NCBI RefSeq assembly: GCF_014303735.1
Contig: NZ_CP060296.1
Location: forward strand, 2,615,501-2,679,500
Source of the DNA: Variovorax sp. PAMC28562
GTDB lineage: Bacteria; Pseudomonadota; Gammaproteobacteria; Burkholderiales; Burkholderiaceae_C
Direction: 5' to 3'
Length of the DNA stretch: 64,000 bases
Shown: positions 17,720-26,805 of the stretch, one piece after another
Layout of the letters: each line of letters starts with the position of its first letter
Position numbering within the stretch: position 1 is the stretch's first letter
Position numbers and translations under genes: made by a program
The notes under the pieces: generated by a model
Database searches by the model: none
What the model was told of the DNA's origin: nothing
The model's input: only the letters and a program-made list of their open reading frames with translations

Positions 17720-18376
17720 ATGGCCAAACCCGTTCTCACGATCAGCAGCAAAAACTACGGCGCATGGTCTCTGCGTGGCTGGCTCATGTGCAAGTTTGCC
17801 GGGCTCGATTTCAGCGAGACGATCATCCCGCCGGACGATCCTGCGATGAAGGCAGAGATGCTGCTGCTCTCGTCTTCGATGCTGGTGCCTTCGTTGCAAC
17901 ATGGCGGCATCAAGGTATGGGACACGCTGGCCATCGGCGAGTACTTGAACGAGATCAAGCCCAAGGCCGGCCTGCTGCCTGCCGACGCTTCGGCGCGCGC
18001 CCACTGCCGCGCCATCTGCGGCGAAATGCACTCTGGCTTCGCCTCGATGCGCGGCGCGTTGCCGATGAACATCAAGGCCCATTTCAAAGGCTTCAAGGTG
18101 TGGTCGCGGGCGCAGTCGGACATCGACCGCGTGGTCGCGATCTGGCGAGAGTGCTTCAAGTCTTATGGCGGTCCGTTTCTCTTCGGCAAGCAGCCGTGCA
18201 TCGCCGACGCCATGTACGCGCCGGTCGTCACGCGTTTTTTGAGCTACGACGTGCCGCTCGACAGTGCCTGCATGTCGTATTGCAAGCGCGTGATGGAGCT
18301 GCCCGCGATGAAAGAGTGGGTGGCCGACGCCAAGCTCGAACCCGAAGAAATCGACGAGCTGGACGCCGAGTTCTGA
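17720..18376 (+). CDS. Glutathione S-transferase family protein
   Basis: A 218-residue protein. The N-terminal thioredoxin-like domain reads LTISSKNYGAWSLRGWLMCK with a Tyr/Ser active-site region, then SMLVPSLQHGGIKVWDTLAIGEYL, where the cis-Pro and glutathione gamma-Glu contact (D-T/S) are seen. The helical C-terminal domain follows (PFLFGKQPCIADAMYAPV). The ATG at 17720 has AAGGAG at 17704-17709. It diverges from phaZ. The substrate is not predictable. Confidence 0.9.
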   Translation: MAKPVLTISSKNYGAWSLRGWLMCKFAGLDFSETIIPPDDPAMKAEMLLLSSSMLVPSLQHGGIKVWDTLAIGEYLNEIKPKAGLLPADASARAHCRAICGEMHSGFASMRGALPMNIKAHFKGFKVWSRAQSDIDRVVAIWRECFKSYGGPFLFGKQPCIADAMYAPVVTRFLSYDVPLDSACMSYCKRVMELPAMKEWVADAKLEPEEIDELDAEF

Positions 18377-18427
18377 TCTATTGAACGCCGGGGTCACGAC
18401 CCGGTTGCGCTGGAAGCGCGCTGATGG

Positions 18428-18451
18428 AATACTGGATGAAACAACAGTATT
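18428..18451. promoter_or_regulatory. LexA (SOS) box upstream of the radical SAM gene
   Basis: AATACTG (18428-18434) and CAGTATT (18445-18451) form a perfect 7-bp inverted repeat with a 10-base spacer. TACTG-N10-CAGTA is the LexA operator architecture of E. coli and of most beta- and gamma-proteobacteria. It ends 9 bases before the GTG start at 18461 and overlaps a possible -10 (GAATAC at 18427-18432, with TTGCGC at 18405-18410 as -35). LexA binding here should block transcription. Confidence 0.75.
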
Positions 18452-18460
18452 CAAGTCATC

Positions 18461-19549
18461 GTGTCCGAAGCCTTCATTCCCCTCTCCGCCCTCAAAGGCC
18501 GCGGCGCCGCCAGCCGCCTTGCCCACCGTTTCGAGCGCGAAACCCGCGAGGCCTGGGACGACGGCTGGGGGACGCTCGACGAAGAGTATGGCGAGCCGCC
18601 GGCCCGCATCGAGACCGAGGTGCGCTTCGAAGACGTCAAGTCGGTCATCAACCAGAACGACTCGCCGGACATTCCGTTCGATCGCTCCATCAATCCGTAC
18701 CGGGGTTGCGAGCACGGCTGCATCTATTGCTTCGCACGACCGACGCACAGTTACCTCAACCTGTCGCCGGGACTCGACTTCGAAACCAAACTCATCGCCA
18801 AGCGCAACATCGCAGAGGTGTTGCGCGCGGAACTTGGCCGCAAGAGCTACAAGCCGAGCCACATCGCGATCGGTACCGCCACCGATTGCTATCAGCCGAT
18901 AGAGCGCGAACTTCGGCTGACGCGCTCGGTCATCGAAGTGTTCAAGGAAACGCGGCATCCGTTCGGTCTTGTCACCAAGTCGAGCGCGGTCGAGCAGGAC
19001 CTGGATTTGATCGCGCCGATGGCCGCCGATCGGCTGGCCGCGGTGTACATCACAGTGACGACGCTCGATGGCGAACTGTCGCGCAAGCTCGAGCCGCGTG
19101 CCGCCGCACCGCACCGGCGGTTACGCACCATCAAGACCTTGGTCGATGCCGGCGTGCCGGTGGGCGTGAGCGTTGCGCCGCAGATCCCGTTCATCAACGA
19201 AGACATGGAGCACGTGCTCGAAGCCGCTTGGGAGGCGGGCGCACGCAGCGCGTTCTACACAGTGATTCGGTTGCCGTGGGAAGTCGCGCCGCTCTTCAAA
19301 CAATGGCTCGAAGTGCATTACCCGGACCGTGCCGCGCGCGTCATGGCGCGCATTCGCGAGATGCGCGGCGGCAAGGACTACGACGCCGACTTCGCGACGC
19401 GCATGAAAGGCACTGGCTTGTGGGCCGACCTGATTCGCCAGCGCTTCGAGAAGGCGACGAACCGCATCGGCTTCAATCGGCAACGCGTCGAGCTCGATCT
19501 GTCGGCGTTCCGGCCGCCGGGTGTGGCGGGTCAGGGCGATCTGTTCTAA
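18461..19549 (+). CDS. PA0069/Rv2578c-family radical SAM protein (SplB-like)
   Basis: A 362-residue radical SAM enzyme. The iron-sulfur cluster motif CX3CX2C is CEHGCIYC (Cys83, Cys87, Cys90), followed by FARPTH. IGTATDCYQPIERE and SVAPQIPFINEDMEHVLEAA are also characteristic of this family, which is related to spore photoproduct lyase; its reaction is unknown to me. The start is GTG at 18461, giving the conserved ALKGRGAASRLAHRFERE. No ribosome binding site is visible. The LexA box immediately upstream suggests DNA-damage induction, and from memory the Pseudomonas aeruginosa namesake PA0069 was reported as LexA-regulated. Confidence 0.9.
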   Translation: MSEAFIPLSALKGRGAASRLAHRFERETREAWDDGWGTLDEEYGEPPARIETEVRFEDVKSVINQNDSPDIPFDRSINPYRGCEHGCIYCFARPTHSYLNLSPGLDFETKLIAKRNIAEVLRAELGRKSYKPSHIAIGTATDCYQPIERELRLTRSVIEVFKETRHPFGLVTKSSAVEQDLDLIAPMAADRLAAVYITVTTLDGELSRKLEPRAAAPHRRLRTIKTLVDAGVPVGVSVAPQIPFINEDMEHVLEAAWEAGARSAFYTVIRLPWEVAPLFKQWLEVHYPDRAARVMARIREMRGGKDYDADFATRMKGTGLWADLIRQRFEKATNRIGFNRQRVELDLSAFRPPGVAGQGDLF

Positions 19550-19550
19550 G

Positions 19551-20102
19551 TCATGCCGTCAGTGACAGCCGCAGCTTCGTCACGTTGGGGTTGCCCGCAT
19601 CGCGCTGCAGCGTGAATCCCAGCTTGCGCGCCAGCATCAGCATGCCGCGGTTGTCGTAGAGCGTGATGTCGTCCAACGTGCTGACACCCGCGCTGCGCGC
19701 CGCATCGATCAGGCGTTGCAACAGTTTCTCGGCCAGTCCACGGCGCTGCCACGCATCGCCGACAACGATCGCGAACTCGGCGATGTCACTGGTTTCAGGC
19801 GTATCGCCGCGCACGTAACGCACTACACCGATCTGATGCTCGTGACCATTGACGGGCGTCGTGGCGATCAATGCCAACTCGCGCCCGTAGTCGATGTCGG
19901 TCATGTGCCGCAGCTCGGCCTCTTGCGGCATGCGTGGAGACAGCAGCCGCGCATAGCCGGTGTGCGGTAACAGGCCGTGCACGAAGTGCGTGTGCATGGC
20001 CAGATCGTCGGCCCGGATCGGTCGGATGCGCACTGGCGTTCCATCTTTCAGCTGCCAGTCCTCGACCAGATGGGCGGGGTAGCGGCTGAAAGGCTGGGTC
20101 AT
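19551..20102 (-). CDS. GNAT-family N-acetyltransferase
   Basis: About 183 residues. The start fits the ATG at 20102 (MTQPFSRYPAHLVEDWQL); a GTG at 20144 would add 14 residues. The protein shows the GNAT fold: VRIRPIRADD at the N-terminus, ELALIAT, then the acetyl-CoA pyrophosphate loop in VVGDAWQRRGLAEKLLQRLI and TLYDNRGMLMLARKLGF. The N-terminal segment resembles GNAT domains of the Pat/acyl-CoA-synthetase-associated type. Its acceptor is unknown. It ends two bases from the radical SAM gene, tail to tail. Confidence 0.85.
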   Translation of the reverse strand: MTQPFSRYPAHLVEDWQLKDGTPVRIRPIRADDLAMHTHFVHGLLPHTGYARLLSPRMPQEAELRHMTDIDYGRELALIATTPVNGHEHQIGVVRYVRGDTPETSDIAEFAIVVGDAWQRRGLAEKLLQRLIDAARSAGVSTLDDITLYDNRGMLMLARKLGFTLQRDAGNPNVTKLRLSLTA

Positions 20103-20157
20103 TGCCGTGACGCGTTGACTGACGCTTTGGTATCGCGGTAACACGCGTTCGCTGGGC

Positions 20158-21600
20158 TCAGCCGATGACTTCAGGCCAGGCGGTGTGGAAGAACTGGCCT
20201 TCGGGCTTGTCGACGCGCTCGTAGGTATGAGCCCCGAAAAAGTCGCGCTGCGCCTGCAGTAAATTTGCCGGCAAACGCTCGGCGCGGTAGCTGTCGTAGT
20301 ACGCCAGCGACGCGCTGAAGGCCGGTACCGGAATGCCGTTGCTCACCGCCATTGCAACCACTTCGCGCCAGTTCTGCTGCGTGCTGTTGAGCAGGTCCTT
20401 GAAGAAGGGGTCGAGCATCAGATTGGTGAGCGCCTTGTCGGTGCGATAGGCGTCGGTGATGCGGTTTAAAAATCGCGCGCGAATGATGCAGCCGCCGCGC
20501 CAGATGGATGCGATGCCACCGAGGTCGAGCCCCCATTGTTTCTTCTCGCCCATCGTCTTGATGAGGTCGAAGCCCTGCGTATAGCTCACGACTTTCGACG
20601 CATAGAGCGCGTCGTGCACCTTGTCGACCAGCGCCTTCTTCTCGATGCTGAAGGCCGGCTTCGGCCCTTGCAAAAGCTTGCTCGCCACCACGCGCTGCTT
20701 TTTCTGCGACGACAGCACGCGCGCCTCGACGGCAGCGTTGATGGTGCTGATGACGATCGCCTGCTCTGCGGCGTTGATGAGCGTCCATTGGCCAGTGCCT
20801 TTTTGCCCGGCCTTGTCCAGGATCATGTCCACGAGTGCGTTGCCGGTCTCCGGGTCTTTCTGTTCGAGCGCCTTGCCGGTGATCTGGATCAGGTAGCTCT
20901 GCAGGTCGCCTTCGTTCCACTCGGTGAAGATCGCAGCCATCTCGTCGGTGGTGAAGCCGGCCGCCTTGAACAGGCTGTACGCCTCGCAGATCAGCTGCAT
21001 GTCGCCGTACTCGATGCCGTTGTGGATCATCTTCACGTAGTGGCCGGCGCCGCCGGGGCCGATGTGGATCACGCAAGGCTCGCCGTCGACCTTGGCTGCG
21101 ATGCTCTCGAAGATCGGCTTCATCACTTCCCAAGTCGACGCGGGGCCGCCGGGCATGATGGCCGGGCCCTTGCGCGCGCCTTCTTCACCACCCGATACGC
21201 CCGCGCCGATAAAGCGCAGGCCTTTGCTGGCCAGGTAGGCATCGCGCCGCTCGGTGTCGGTGTAGAGGCTATTGCCCCCATCGATGACGATGTCGTCCTT
21301 GGCGAGCAAAGGAATGAGCTGCTCGATCACCTGGTCGACCGGCGCACCAGCCTTTACCATGATCTGAATCTTGCGCGGCAGCGCGAGGCTCTGCACGAAA
21401 GCTTCTAGCGTGTCGCAGCCGACCAGCTTCTTCCCCGGATTCTTCGCGACGAACTCGTCGGTCTTGTCGGTCGTGCGGTTGAACACGCTGACCTGAAAAC
21501 CGCGGCTCTCGACGTTCAGCACCAGGTTCTGGCCCATCACGGCCAGGCCGATCAAACCGAAATCGCTCTTCTTGATTTCCGCGGAGATGCTGCTGCTCAT
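20158..21600 (-). CDS. gnd: 6-phosphogluconate dehydrogenase, decarboxylating
   Basis: A 480-residue enzyme of the oxidative pentose phosphate pathway producing ribulose 5-phosphate, CO2 and NADPH. The dinucleotide-binding segment is FGLIGLAVMGQNL, followed by FNRTTDKTDEF. The substrate and catalytic residues lie in GAGVSGGEEGARKGPAIMPGG and HYVKMIHNGIEYGDMQL. Length matches the long homodimeric class. The ATG at 21600 is chosen; an ATG at 21612 gives four more residues. The 221 bases upstream, up to the exonuclease stop, show no gene or clear signal. Confidence 0.96.
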   Translation of the reverse strand: MSSSISAEIKKSDFGLIGLAVMGQNLVLNVESRGFQVSVFNRTTDKTDEFVAKNPGKKLVGCDTLEAFVQSLALPRKIQIMVKAGAPVDQVIEQLIPLLAKDDIVIDGGNSLYTDTERRDAYLASKGLRFIGAGVSGGEEGARKGPAIMPGGPASTWEVMKPIFESIAAKVDGEPCVIHIGPGGAGHYVKMIHNGIEYGDMQLICEAYSLFKAAGFTTDEMAAIFTEWNEGDLQSYLIQITGKALEQKDPETGNALVDMILDKAGQKGTGQWTLINAAEQAIVISTINAAVEARVLSSQKKQRVVASKLLQGPKPAFSIEKKALVDKVHDALYASKVVSYTQGFDLIKTMGEKKQWGLDLGGIASIWRGGCIIRARFLNRITDAYRTDKALTNLMLDPFFKDLLNSTQQNWREVVAMAVSNGIPVPAFSASLAYYDSYRAERLPANLLQAQRDFFGAHTYERVDKPEGQFFHTAWPEVIG

Positions 21601-21821
21601 GGTGTCTTTCATGCGGGGCACGGAGGGTGCTCGGCGGTTGGTGTTCTGTCGGCCATTTTGCCGCGCATGCAGAAAGCGCGCACTGCCGCCGCAACGGCGC
21701 ATGGCTGACATAGGACGCCGATGCGCTGCGCAATGCTTGCGGCCTTGTCAGTCGTCGCAATGCGCAAGAGCACATGACATGCAACGTTTCATCGATCGCA
21801 CCGTCATCGTCGCCGCCACCG

Positions 21822-22505
21822 TCACGGGCGCTCTCGCAAGCCCAGCGCGTCGTACACACGGATCGATGCATACGCGTCGTTCGCAGCGTAGCGAATCTGC
21901 GAGTCGGTCAGTTGCTTGTTCGCCCAGTTCGACGTCGTCGCCTTGCGCGACTTCATGAAGCGTCGGTCGAACACCAGCGCGACGGCTGTCTTCACGCCAA
22001 CCGATTTCCTATACCCGCGCCGTCGAAATTCGTTGTCGATGTCGAACACTGCTCGCGGCTCGGTGCCGAGGCGATTGCGGATCAGTGTGAGATCCGTCGA
22101 CAGGCCGAACCCGACCTTCAGCAACGCCGTTGAGTCGATGAGCATCTGCATGGTCGGGATGCAATCGGTGCGATGCAACTGGAACAGATAGGCAGTCGTC
22201 ATCGTCGAGAACTGGACGAGGTGGGGGCCGGTGTTGACTTCGTTCTTGGCGAAGGTGGGCTTGGATTCAGTATCGAATCCGACGATGCGCGCGGCCAGCA
22301 AATCTGCTGCTGCGCGGGCCGCATCGTCCACCGTTCCGACCACCACGATGTCTTGCAGGTCGAGTCCGTCGAACGGCGCCAGTAGCGCGATCTGCTCGCG
22401 CTCGGGCAGCTCCGAGATCGGCAGGACGGGAGGGTGTTGGGCGTCGTTCAACGGGCGGGTGCTTTCTTTTTCTTTGGCGGGGGCTGCGCTGATTTCATAC
22501 GGCAT
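21822..22505 (-). CDS. 3'-5' exonuclease (RNase D-like DEDDy domain)
   Basis: A 227-residue protein with a single DEDD exonuclease domain. Motif I is VGFDTESKP, motif II is in LLKVGFGLSTDLTLIRN, and motif III is QIRYAANDAYASIRVYDAL with the YxxxD arrangement. No HRDC domain follows, so it is not RNase D proper but a stand-alone exonuclease acting on RNA or DNA ends. The ATG at 22505 places the first 19 codons inside the end of the tfoX-like relic, read in another frame. Confidence 0.88.
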   Translation of the reverse strand: MPYEISAAPAKEKESTRPLNDAQHPPVLPISELPEREQIALLAPFDGLDLQDIVVVGTVDDAARAAADLLAARIVGFDTESKPTFAKNEVNTGPHLVQFSTMTTAYLFQLHRTDCIPTMQMLIDSTALLKVGFGLSTDLTLIRNRLGTEPRAVFDIDNEFRRRGYRKSVGVKTAVALVFDRRFMKSRKATTSNWANKQLTDSQIRYAANDAYASIRVYDALGLRERP

Positions 22506-22624
22506 GGCTTGCCCGATCGTACGGCCGCCTCCCATGCGAGCCTCCCCCAGCGAAACATGCGGCGCGCCTGGACGCGGCCGAGCTTTTCGAACACTTCGGG
22601 CAGGCTTTCGGCGAGACCGCTCAT
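22448..22624 (-). pseudogene. Internally deleted tfoX-like gene
   Basis: A 58-codon frame. The first 24 residues, MSGLAESLPEVFEKLGRVQARRMF (too short for a domain), fit the opening of the TfoX N-terminal domain, where RRMF is normally followed by GGHG or GGWG. Here it jumps directly to RWGRLAWEAAVRSGK and a Lys-rich tail PPPKKKKAPAR, which resembles the end of the same family. About 50 to 60 middle codons seem to be missing. The end overlaps the start of the exonuclease gene by 58 bases. TfoX/Sxy proteins modulate competence genes; this copy should be inactive. The family match is from memory. Confidence 0.5.
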
Positions 22625-22631
22625 GGTCTGT

Positions 22632-23129
22632 TCATGGCCGGTTCATCGAGCGCCCAATGCGCGGTGCCCAGTGGTAGGTCACGCGCTCGCGGCCGTTGGA
22701 GGGATGCCGGTCGACCACGCCGCGCTCCAGTCCGTAGCGCTCGTAAAAACGTTGCGCCGCGATGTTGGCCGTGGCGACGTGCAGCCTCCAGCCTGTCGGC
22801 ATGCGCACGCATGCTTCATCGAGCAGCGACTGGCCCAGCCCTTCGCGTTGCAGGTGCGGCTCGATGAACAGTTGCGCCACATAGTTGCGCTGCGCAAGCA
22901 CCATCATGAAGCCGACGATCTGTTCGTCGCGCTCGGCGAGCAGCACATCGGCCGGCGGCACGAACTCGGCCTGTACGCGAGACAGCCAAAGCCCGATCGG
23001 CGCCACCGTCTTTTCGCCACGCTGTGCCGAGATCCACGCGCGCCGCCAGATGCCGGCGAGCACTGCGTTTTCACCCGGTGCGTAGTCGCGCGGTCGAAGA
23101 CGGAGCGTGGGTGTCTCTGAGGTGGACAT
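22632..23129 (-). CDS. GNAT-family N-acetyltransferase
   Basis: A 165-residue acetyltransferase. It shows RLRPRDYAPGENAVLAGIWRRA at the N-terminus, VGFMMVLAQRNYVAQLFIEP as the central strands, the acetyl-CoA loop QREGLGQSLLDEA, and LHVATANIAAQRFYERYGL. The acceptor is unknown. It lies between fghA (23 bases) and the tfoX relic (7 bases) on the same strand, so it may be cotranscribed with the formaldehyde genes. The ATG at 23129 gives MSTSETPTLRLRPR. Confidence 0.85.
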   Translation of the reverse strand: MSTSETPTLRLRPRDYAPGENAVLAGIWRRAWISAQRGEKTVAPIGLWLSRVQAEFVPPADVLLAERDEQIVGFMMVLAQRNYVAQLFIEPHLQREGLGQSLLDEACVRMPTGWRLHVATANIAAQRFYERYGLERGVVDRHPSNGRERVTYHWAPRIGRSMNRP

Positions 23130-23152
23130 GGGTGGCGTCAGAGCAAATCGGC

Positions 23153-24040
23153 TCAGGCCCGCAAGCTGCGTGCGTGGTGCGCGAGGTGGTCTTCGATGAA
23201 GCTTTGAATGAAGTAGTAGCCATGGTCGTAGCCTTCGTGGCGGCGCAGGTCGAGCGGCTGCCCGGCATCGGCGCATGCGGCTTCGAACAGGTGCGGATGC
23301 AATTGATCAGTCAGGAATTTGTCGACCAGGCCCTGGTCGATCAGGATGCCGTCCGGGTAGGGCGCCTTCTCTTCTGCGCCGGCCAACGCTTCCATCAGCT
23401 CGGTAGCGTCGTGTGAAGACCATGTCTCGCGGCTGCTGCCGAGATAGCCGGTAAAAGCCTTTTCGCCCCATGGGCAACGGCTCGGCGCGCAGATCGGTGC
23501 CAGCGCCGACAGCGACTTGAACACGCCCGGATGCCGCAATGCCAGCGTGAGTGCGCCATGGCCGCCCATCGAGTGGCCGAAGATGCCGATGCGCTCGCCG
23601 TCGATCGGCTGCGTCAGGGTGATGAGTGGAAGCAGCTCGTTGATGAGGTAGCTCTCCATGCGCCAGTGCGTAGACCAAGGTGCTTCGGTCGCATCGAGAT
23701 AGAAGCCGGCGCCCACGCCGAAGTCCCAGCTTGCACTATCACCTTCGACGTTGGCGCCACGCGGGCTGGTGTCGGGCGCGATCAATGCGATGCCGAGTTC
23801 AGCTGCCATGCGCTGCGCGCCGGCCTTGACCATGAATGTTTCTTCATTGCAGGTGAGGCCGGCGAGGTACATCACCGCGGGCACCTTGCCGTGGTTCGAA
23901 TGCGGCGGCAGGAAGATCGAGAAACGCATCGCCAAGCCGATTTCTGCCGATGCGTGTTCGTGGAAGCGCTGTGTGCCGCCGAAGCAGCGGTGTTCGGACA
24001 GGTTGCGCAGCGATGAAGCAGAGTGGATCGAGTCGTTCAT
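23153..24040 (-). CDS. fghA: S-formylglutathione hydrolase
   Basis: A 295-residue serine esterase that hydrolyses S-formylglutathione to formate and glutathione. Characteristic parts are HRCFGGTQRFHEHASAEIGL, MRFSIFLPPH, the AGLTCNEETFMVKAGAQR segment, the nucleophile in IFGHSMGGHGALTLAL, and the C-terminal histidine in RHEGYDHGYYFIQSF. It is translationally coupled to the upstream hydrolase by an ATGA overlap. With adhC upstream it forms the glutathione-dependent formaldehyde oxidation route. Confidence 0.95.
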   Translation of the reverse strand: MNDSIHSASSLRNLSEHRCFGGTQRFHEHASAEIGLAMRFSIFLPPHSNHGKVPAVMYLAGLTCNEETFMVKAGAQRMAAELGIALIAPDTSPRGANVEGDSASWDFGVGAGFYLDATEAPWSTHWRMESYLINELLPLITLTQPIDGERIGIFGHSMGGHGALTLALRHPGVFKSLSALAPICAPSRCPWGEKAFTGYLGSSRETWSSHDATELMEALAGAEEKAPYPDGILIDQGLVDKFLTDQLHPHLFEAACADAGQPLDLRRHEGYDHGYYFIQSFIEDHLAHHARSLRA

Positions 24041-24939
24041 GAATGGAGGTTGGGCGTCAGTTCGAGTACCGCATCGGCGAACAAGCGCGGCGCCTCTTGC
24101 GGCATGTTGTGGCCGACGCCCCGCACCAATCGGTGCGAGCGCTGACCGGTGAATTTGGCGGCGTGCGCCGAAGCATCGGCGGGCTCACGCACGCCATCGT
24201 CGATGCCGTCGAAGGTGATGGTCGGCACCGCGATCGGAGGCTGCGCTGCGAGTTGGCGCTCGATGTAGTCGTAAGCCGGATCGCCCGGCACCAGGCCGAA
24301 GCGATGCCGATACGAGTGGACCACGACGTCGACGAAATCAGGATGGTCGAACGCGGCCGCGCTGCGCTCGAAGGTCGCATCGTCGAAGGTCCAGGTCGGC
24401 GACCAGAGCTTCCACAACAGCCGTGTGATGCCGCGCCGGTCTTTTTCGAGCCCGGCACGACCGCGCTCGTTGTGAAAGTAGTACTGGTACCAATACCGAT
24501 GTTCGTTCTCCGCTTTCTCCGGCTCCATGCCTTTGTCAATGTTCTGGATGTTGTAGCTGTTGAAGGAAACGAGGCCGGCGCAACGCTCGGGCCACAGCGC
24601 CGCGACGACGCACGCAGCGCGGCCGCCCCAGTCGTAGCCAGCGAGCACGGCGCGTGGAATGTGCAACGCGTTCATCAGCGCCAGCAGGTCGGCGCCTAAC
24701 GCGGCTTGCTCACCCGATCGCGGTGTCGCCGCATCGAGAAAGCGCGTGGCGCCGTAGCCGCGCAGGTACGGAACGATCACGCGGCAACCTGCCTCAGCCA
24801 GCATCGGTGCGACCTCGGCGTAAGTGTGGATGTCGTACGGAAAGCCGTGCATCAGGAACACTGGCGGTCCGTCGGCAGCGCCGGTTTCGAAGTAGGCGAT
24901 ATCGAGTACTCCGGCCTCGATGTGCTTCAACGGATGCAT
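24037..24939 (-). CDS. Alpha/beta hydrolase, epoxide-hydrolase-like (Asp nucleophile)
   Basis: A 300-residue enzyme. [13 protein letters not shown] is the oxyanion segment. The nucleophile elbow is [11 protein letters not shown], with Asp instead of Ser, as in epoxide hydrolases and haloalkane dehalogenases. Two tyrosine-rich segments in the cap ([12 protein letters not shown]) could provide the epoxide-polarising tyrosines. The catalytic histidine is in [12 protein letters not shown]. The start is ATG at 24939 ([13 protein letters not shown]). It sits between adhC and fghA and is coupled to fghA by ATGA. The natural substrate is unknown. Confidence 0.87.
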   Translation of the reverse strand: MHPLKHIEAGVLDIAYFETGAADGPPVFLMHGFPYDIHTYAEVAPMLAEAGCRVIVPYLRGYGATRFLDAATPRSGEQAALGADLLALMNALHIPRAVLAGYDWGGRAACVVAALWPERCAGLVSFNSYNIQNIDKGMEPEKAENEHRYWYQYYFHNERGRAGLEKDRRGITRLLWKLWSPTWTFDDATFERSAAAFDHPDFVDVVVHSYRHRFGLVPGDPAYDYIERQLAAQPPIAVPTITFDGIDDGVREPADASAHAAKFTGQRSHRLVRGVGHNMPQEAPRLFADAVLELTPNLHS

Positions 24940-25016
24940 GGGTCGGGCCACAGGGTTATCTCCGTTCTTGTCGCGGCAGGGTGCCAGTTGTCTTTCCAAG
25001 CGGACACATGGGTGAG

Positions 25017-26135
25017 CTAGTACAGAACCACACCCCGAATCGACTCGCCGCTCTTCATCAACTCGAAGCCCTTGTTGATGTCTTCGAGCGGCATGGTGTG
25101 AGTGATCAGGTCATCGATGTTGATCTTGTTCTCCATGTACCAGTCGACGATCTTCGGCACGTCTGTCCGTCCACGCGCGCCGCCGAAGGCAGAGCCTTCC
25201 CACTTGCGCCCGGTGACCAGCTGGAACGGCCGCGTGCTGATCTCGGCGCCCGCTTCGGCCACGCCGATGATGATGCTGCGACCCCAGCCTTTGTGCGTGC
25301 ACTCGAGCGCCTGGCGCATCACCTTGGTGTTGCCGATGCACTCGAAGCTGTAGTCGGCGCCGCCATCGGTCAATTGAACGATGGCGTCGACGATGTTGCC
25401 GCCGGCCGATTCGATGTCCTTCGGGTTCAGAAAGTGAGTCATGCCGAACTTGCGGGCCATTGCCTCGCGCTCGGGGTTCAGGTCGACGCCGATGATCTTG
25501 TCGGCGCCCACCATCCTGGCGCCCTGAATCACGTTCAGGCCGATGCCGCCGAGGCCGAACACCACCACGTTGGCGCCAGCTTCCACCTTGGCCGTGAAGA
25601 TCACCGCGCCGAGGCCGGTGGTGACGCCGCAGCCGATGTAGCAGACCTTGTCGAACGGCGCGTCTTCGCGGATCTTCGCCAACGAAATCTCAGGCACGAC
25701 CGTGTAGTTGCTGAAGGTCGAGGTGCCCATGTAATGAAAGATCGGTTTGCCGTCCATGCTGAAGCGGCTCGTCGCATCGGGCATCAGGCCCTTGCCCTGC
25801 GTGGTGCGGATTTGCTGGCACAGGTTGGTCTTGCGCGACAGGCAGAACTTGCAGTGGCGACACTCGGGCGTGTAGAGCGGGATGACGTGATCACCCTTTT
25901 TGAGCGTGGTCACGCCGGGGCCGACGTCGACCACGATGCCCGCGCCCTCATGCCCGAGGATGGCCGGGAAGATGCCTTCCGGGTCGGCACCCGACAGCGT
26001 GTAGTAGTCGGTGTGACAGATGCCGGTGGCCTTGATCTCGACCAGCACTTCGCCGAATTTCGGGCCGTCGAGGTCGACGGTTTCGATTGTGAGCGGGGCT
26101 CCGGATTTCCAGGCGACGGCGGCTTTGGTTTTCAT
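25017..26135 (-). CDS. adhC: S-(hydroxymethyl)glutathione dehydrogenase / class III alcohol dehydrogenase
   Basis: A 372-residue zinc enzyme that oxidises S-hydroxymethylglutathione, the spontaneous adduct of formaldehyde and glutathione. The catalytic zinc ligands are in [19 protein letters not shown] and [13 protein letters not shown]. The structural zinc site is [17 protein letters not shown]. The NAD site is [17 protein letters not shown] with VDLNPE. The segment [20 protein letters not shown] is typical of class III. It is the first gene of the adhC-hydrolase-fghA group, diverging from aroQ. Confidence 0.96.
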   Translation of the reverse strand: MKTKAAVAWKSGAPLTIETVDLDGPKFGEVLVEIKATGICHTDYYTLSGADPEGIFPAILGHEGAGIVVDVGPGVTTLKKGDHVIPLYTPECRHCKFCLSRKTNLCQQIRTTQGKGLMPDATSRFSMDGKPIFHYMGTSTFSNYTVVPEISLAKIREDAPFDKVCYIGCGVTTGLGAVIFTAKVEAGANVVVFGLGGIGLNVIQGARMVGADKIIGVDLNPEREAMARKFGMTHFLNPKDIESAGGNIVDAIVQLTDGGADYSFECIGNTKVMRQALECTHKGWGRSIIIGVAEAGAEISTRPFQLVTGRKWEGSAFGGARGRTDVPKIVDWYMENKINIDDLITHTMPLEDINKGFELMKSGESIRGVVLY

Positions 26136-26234
26136 GTCAGAAGAAGAGAAGTGATCGAGATTGAGGAAGGAATTCGTGTGGATGCAATGAGGCAGCCGGT
26201 CACTATAAGATGCCCGCGACCGGAGCTGCATCCC

Positions 26235-26684
26235 ATGAAAAAAATCCTCGTTTTGAACGGCCCTAATCTCAATCTGCTGGGCACCCGCGAACCTGCGCAA
26301 TACGGTAATGAAACGCTGGCCGACGTCGAGCACATGTGCAAGGACGCCGGCGACAAGCTCGGCGTGGCGGTCGAGTGCCGCCAGTCCAATCATGAGGGCC
26401 AGCTGATCGACTGGATTCACGAGGCCGGCCGCGAGATTTCCGCTGGCAACATGATCGGCGTGGTGATGAATCCGGGTGCTTACACGCATACGTCGATCGC
26501 GCTGCACGATGCCATCAAGGGCGCGAACGTGACCTTGATCGAGCTGCATATTTCGAACGTTCATGCGCGCGAGGAATTTCGCCATCACTCCTATATTTCA
26601 CCAGCCGCTCGCGGGATCATCGTGGGGCTGGGCGTGAAGGGGTATCCCTTGGCGATCGAGGCGTTGGTCAGGCTGAACGGCTGA
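26235..26684 (+). CDS. aroQ: 3-dehydroquinate dehydratase, type II
   Basis: A 149-residue shikimate-pathway enzyme. The start is [19 protein letters not shown] with the catalytic arginine, followed by the tyrosine in AQYGNETL, the [14 protein letters not shown] motif, [12 protein letters not shown] and the catalytic histidine in [16 protein letters not shown] glutamate and asparagine pattern fits the type II dodecameric class. GGAG lies about ten bases before the ATG at 26235. A TATAAG box at 26204-26209 is a possible -10. Confidence 0.96.
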   Translation: MKKILVLNGPNLNLLGTREPAQYGNETLADVEHMCKDAGDKLGVAVECRQSNHEGQLIDWIHEAGREISAGNMIGVVMNPGAYTHTSIALHDAIKGANVTLIELHISNVHAREEFRHHSYISPAARGIIVGLGVKGYPLAIEALVRLNG

Positions 26685-26805
26685 GTGATCGAATCGCCGA
26701 CACATTTAGAAACTTTTGTATCTGCTTGTGCCAAAGTGCACATGCGTTTTCCAGAGAGGGCTGTCACCATCGAGTTTGAATTCGGAAACATTCCGGGACA
26801 AATTG

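Noticed and set aside
16415..19114. Continuous minus-strand frame running from phaZ far upstream
   Set aside because: Only the last 405 codons match PhaZ; the part beyond 17632 is antisense to the GST and radical SAM genes.
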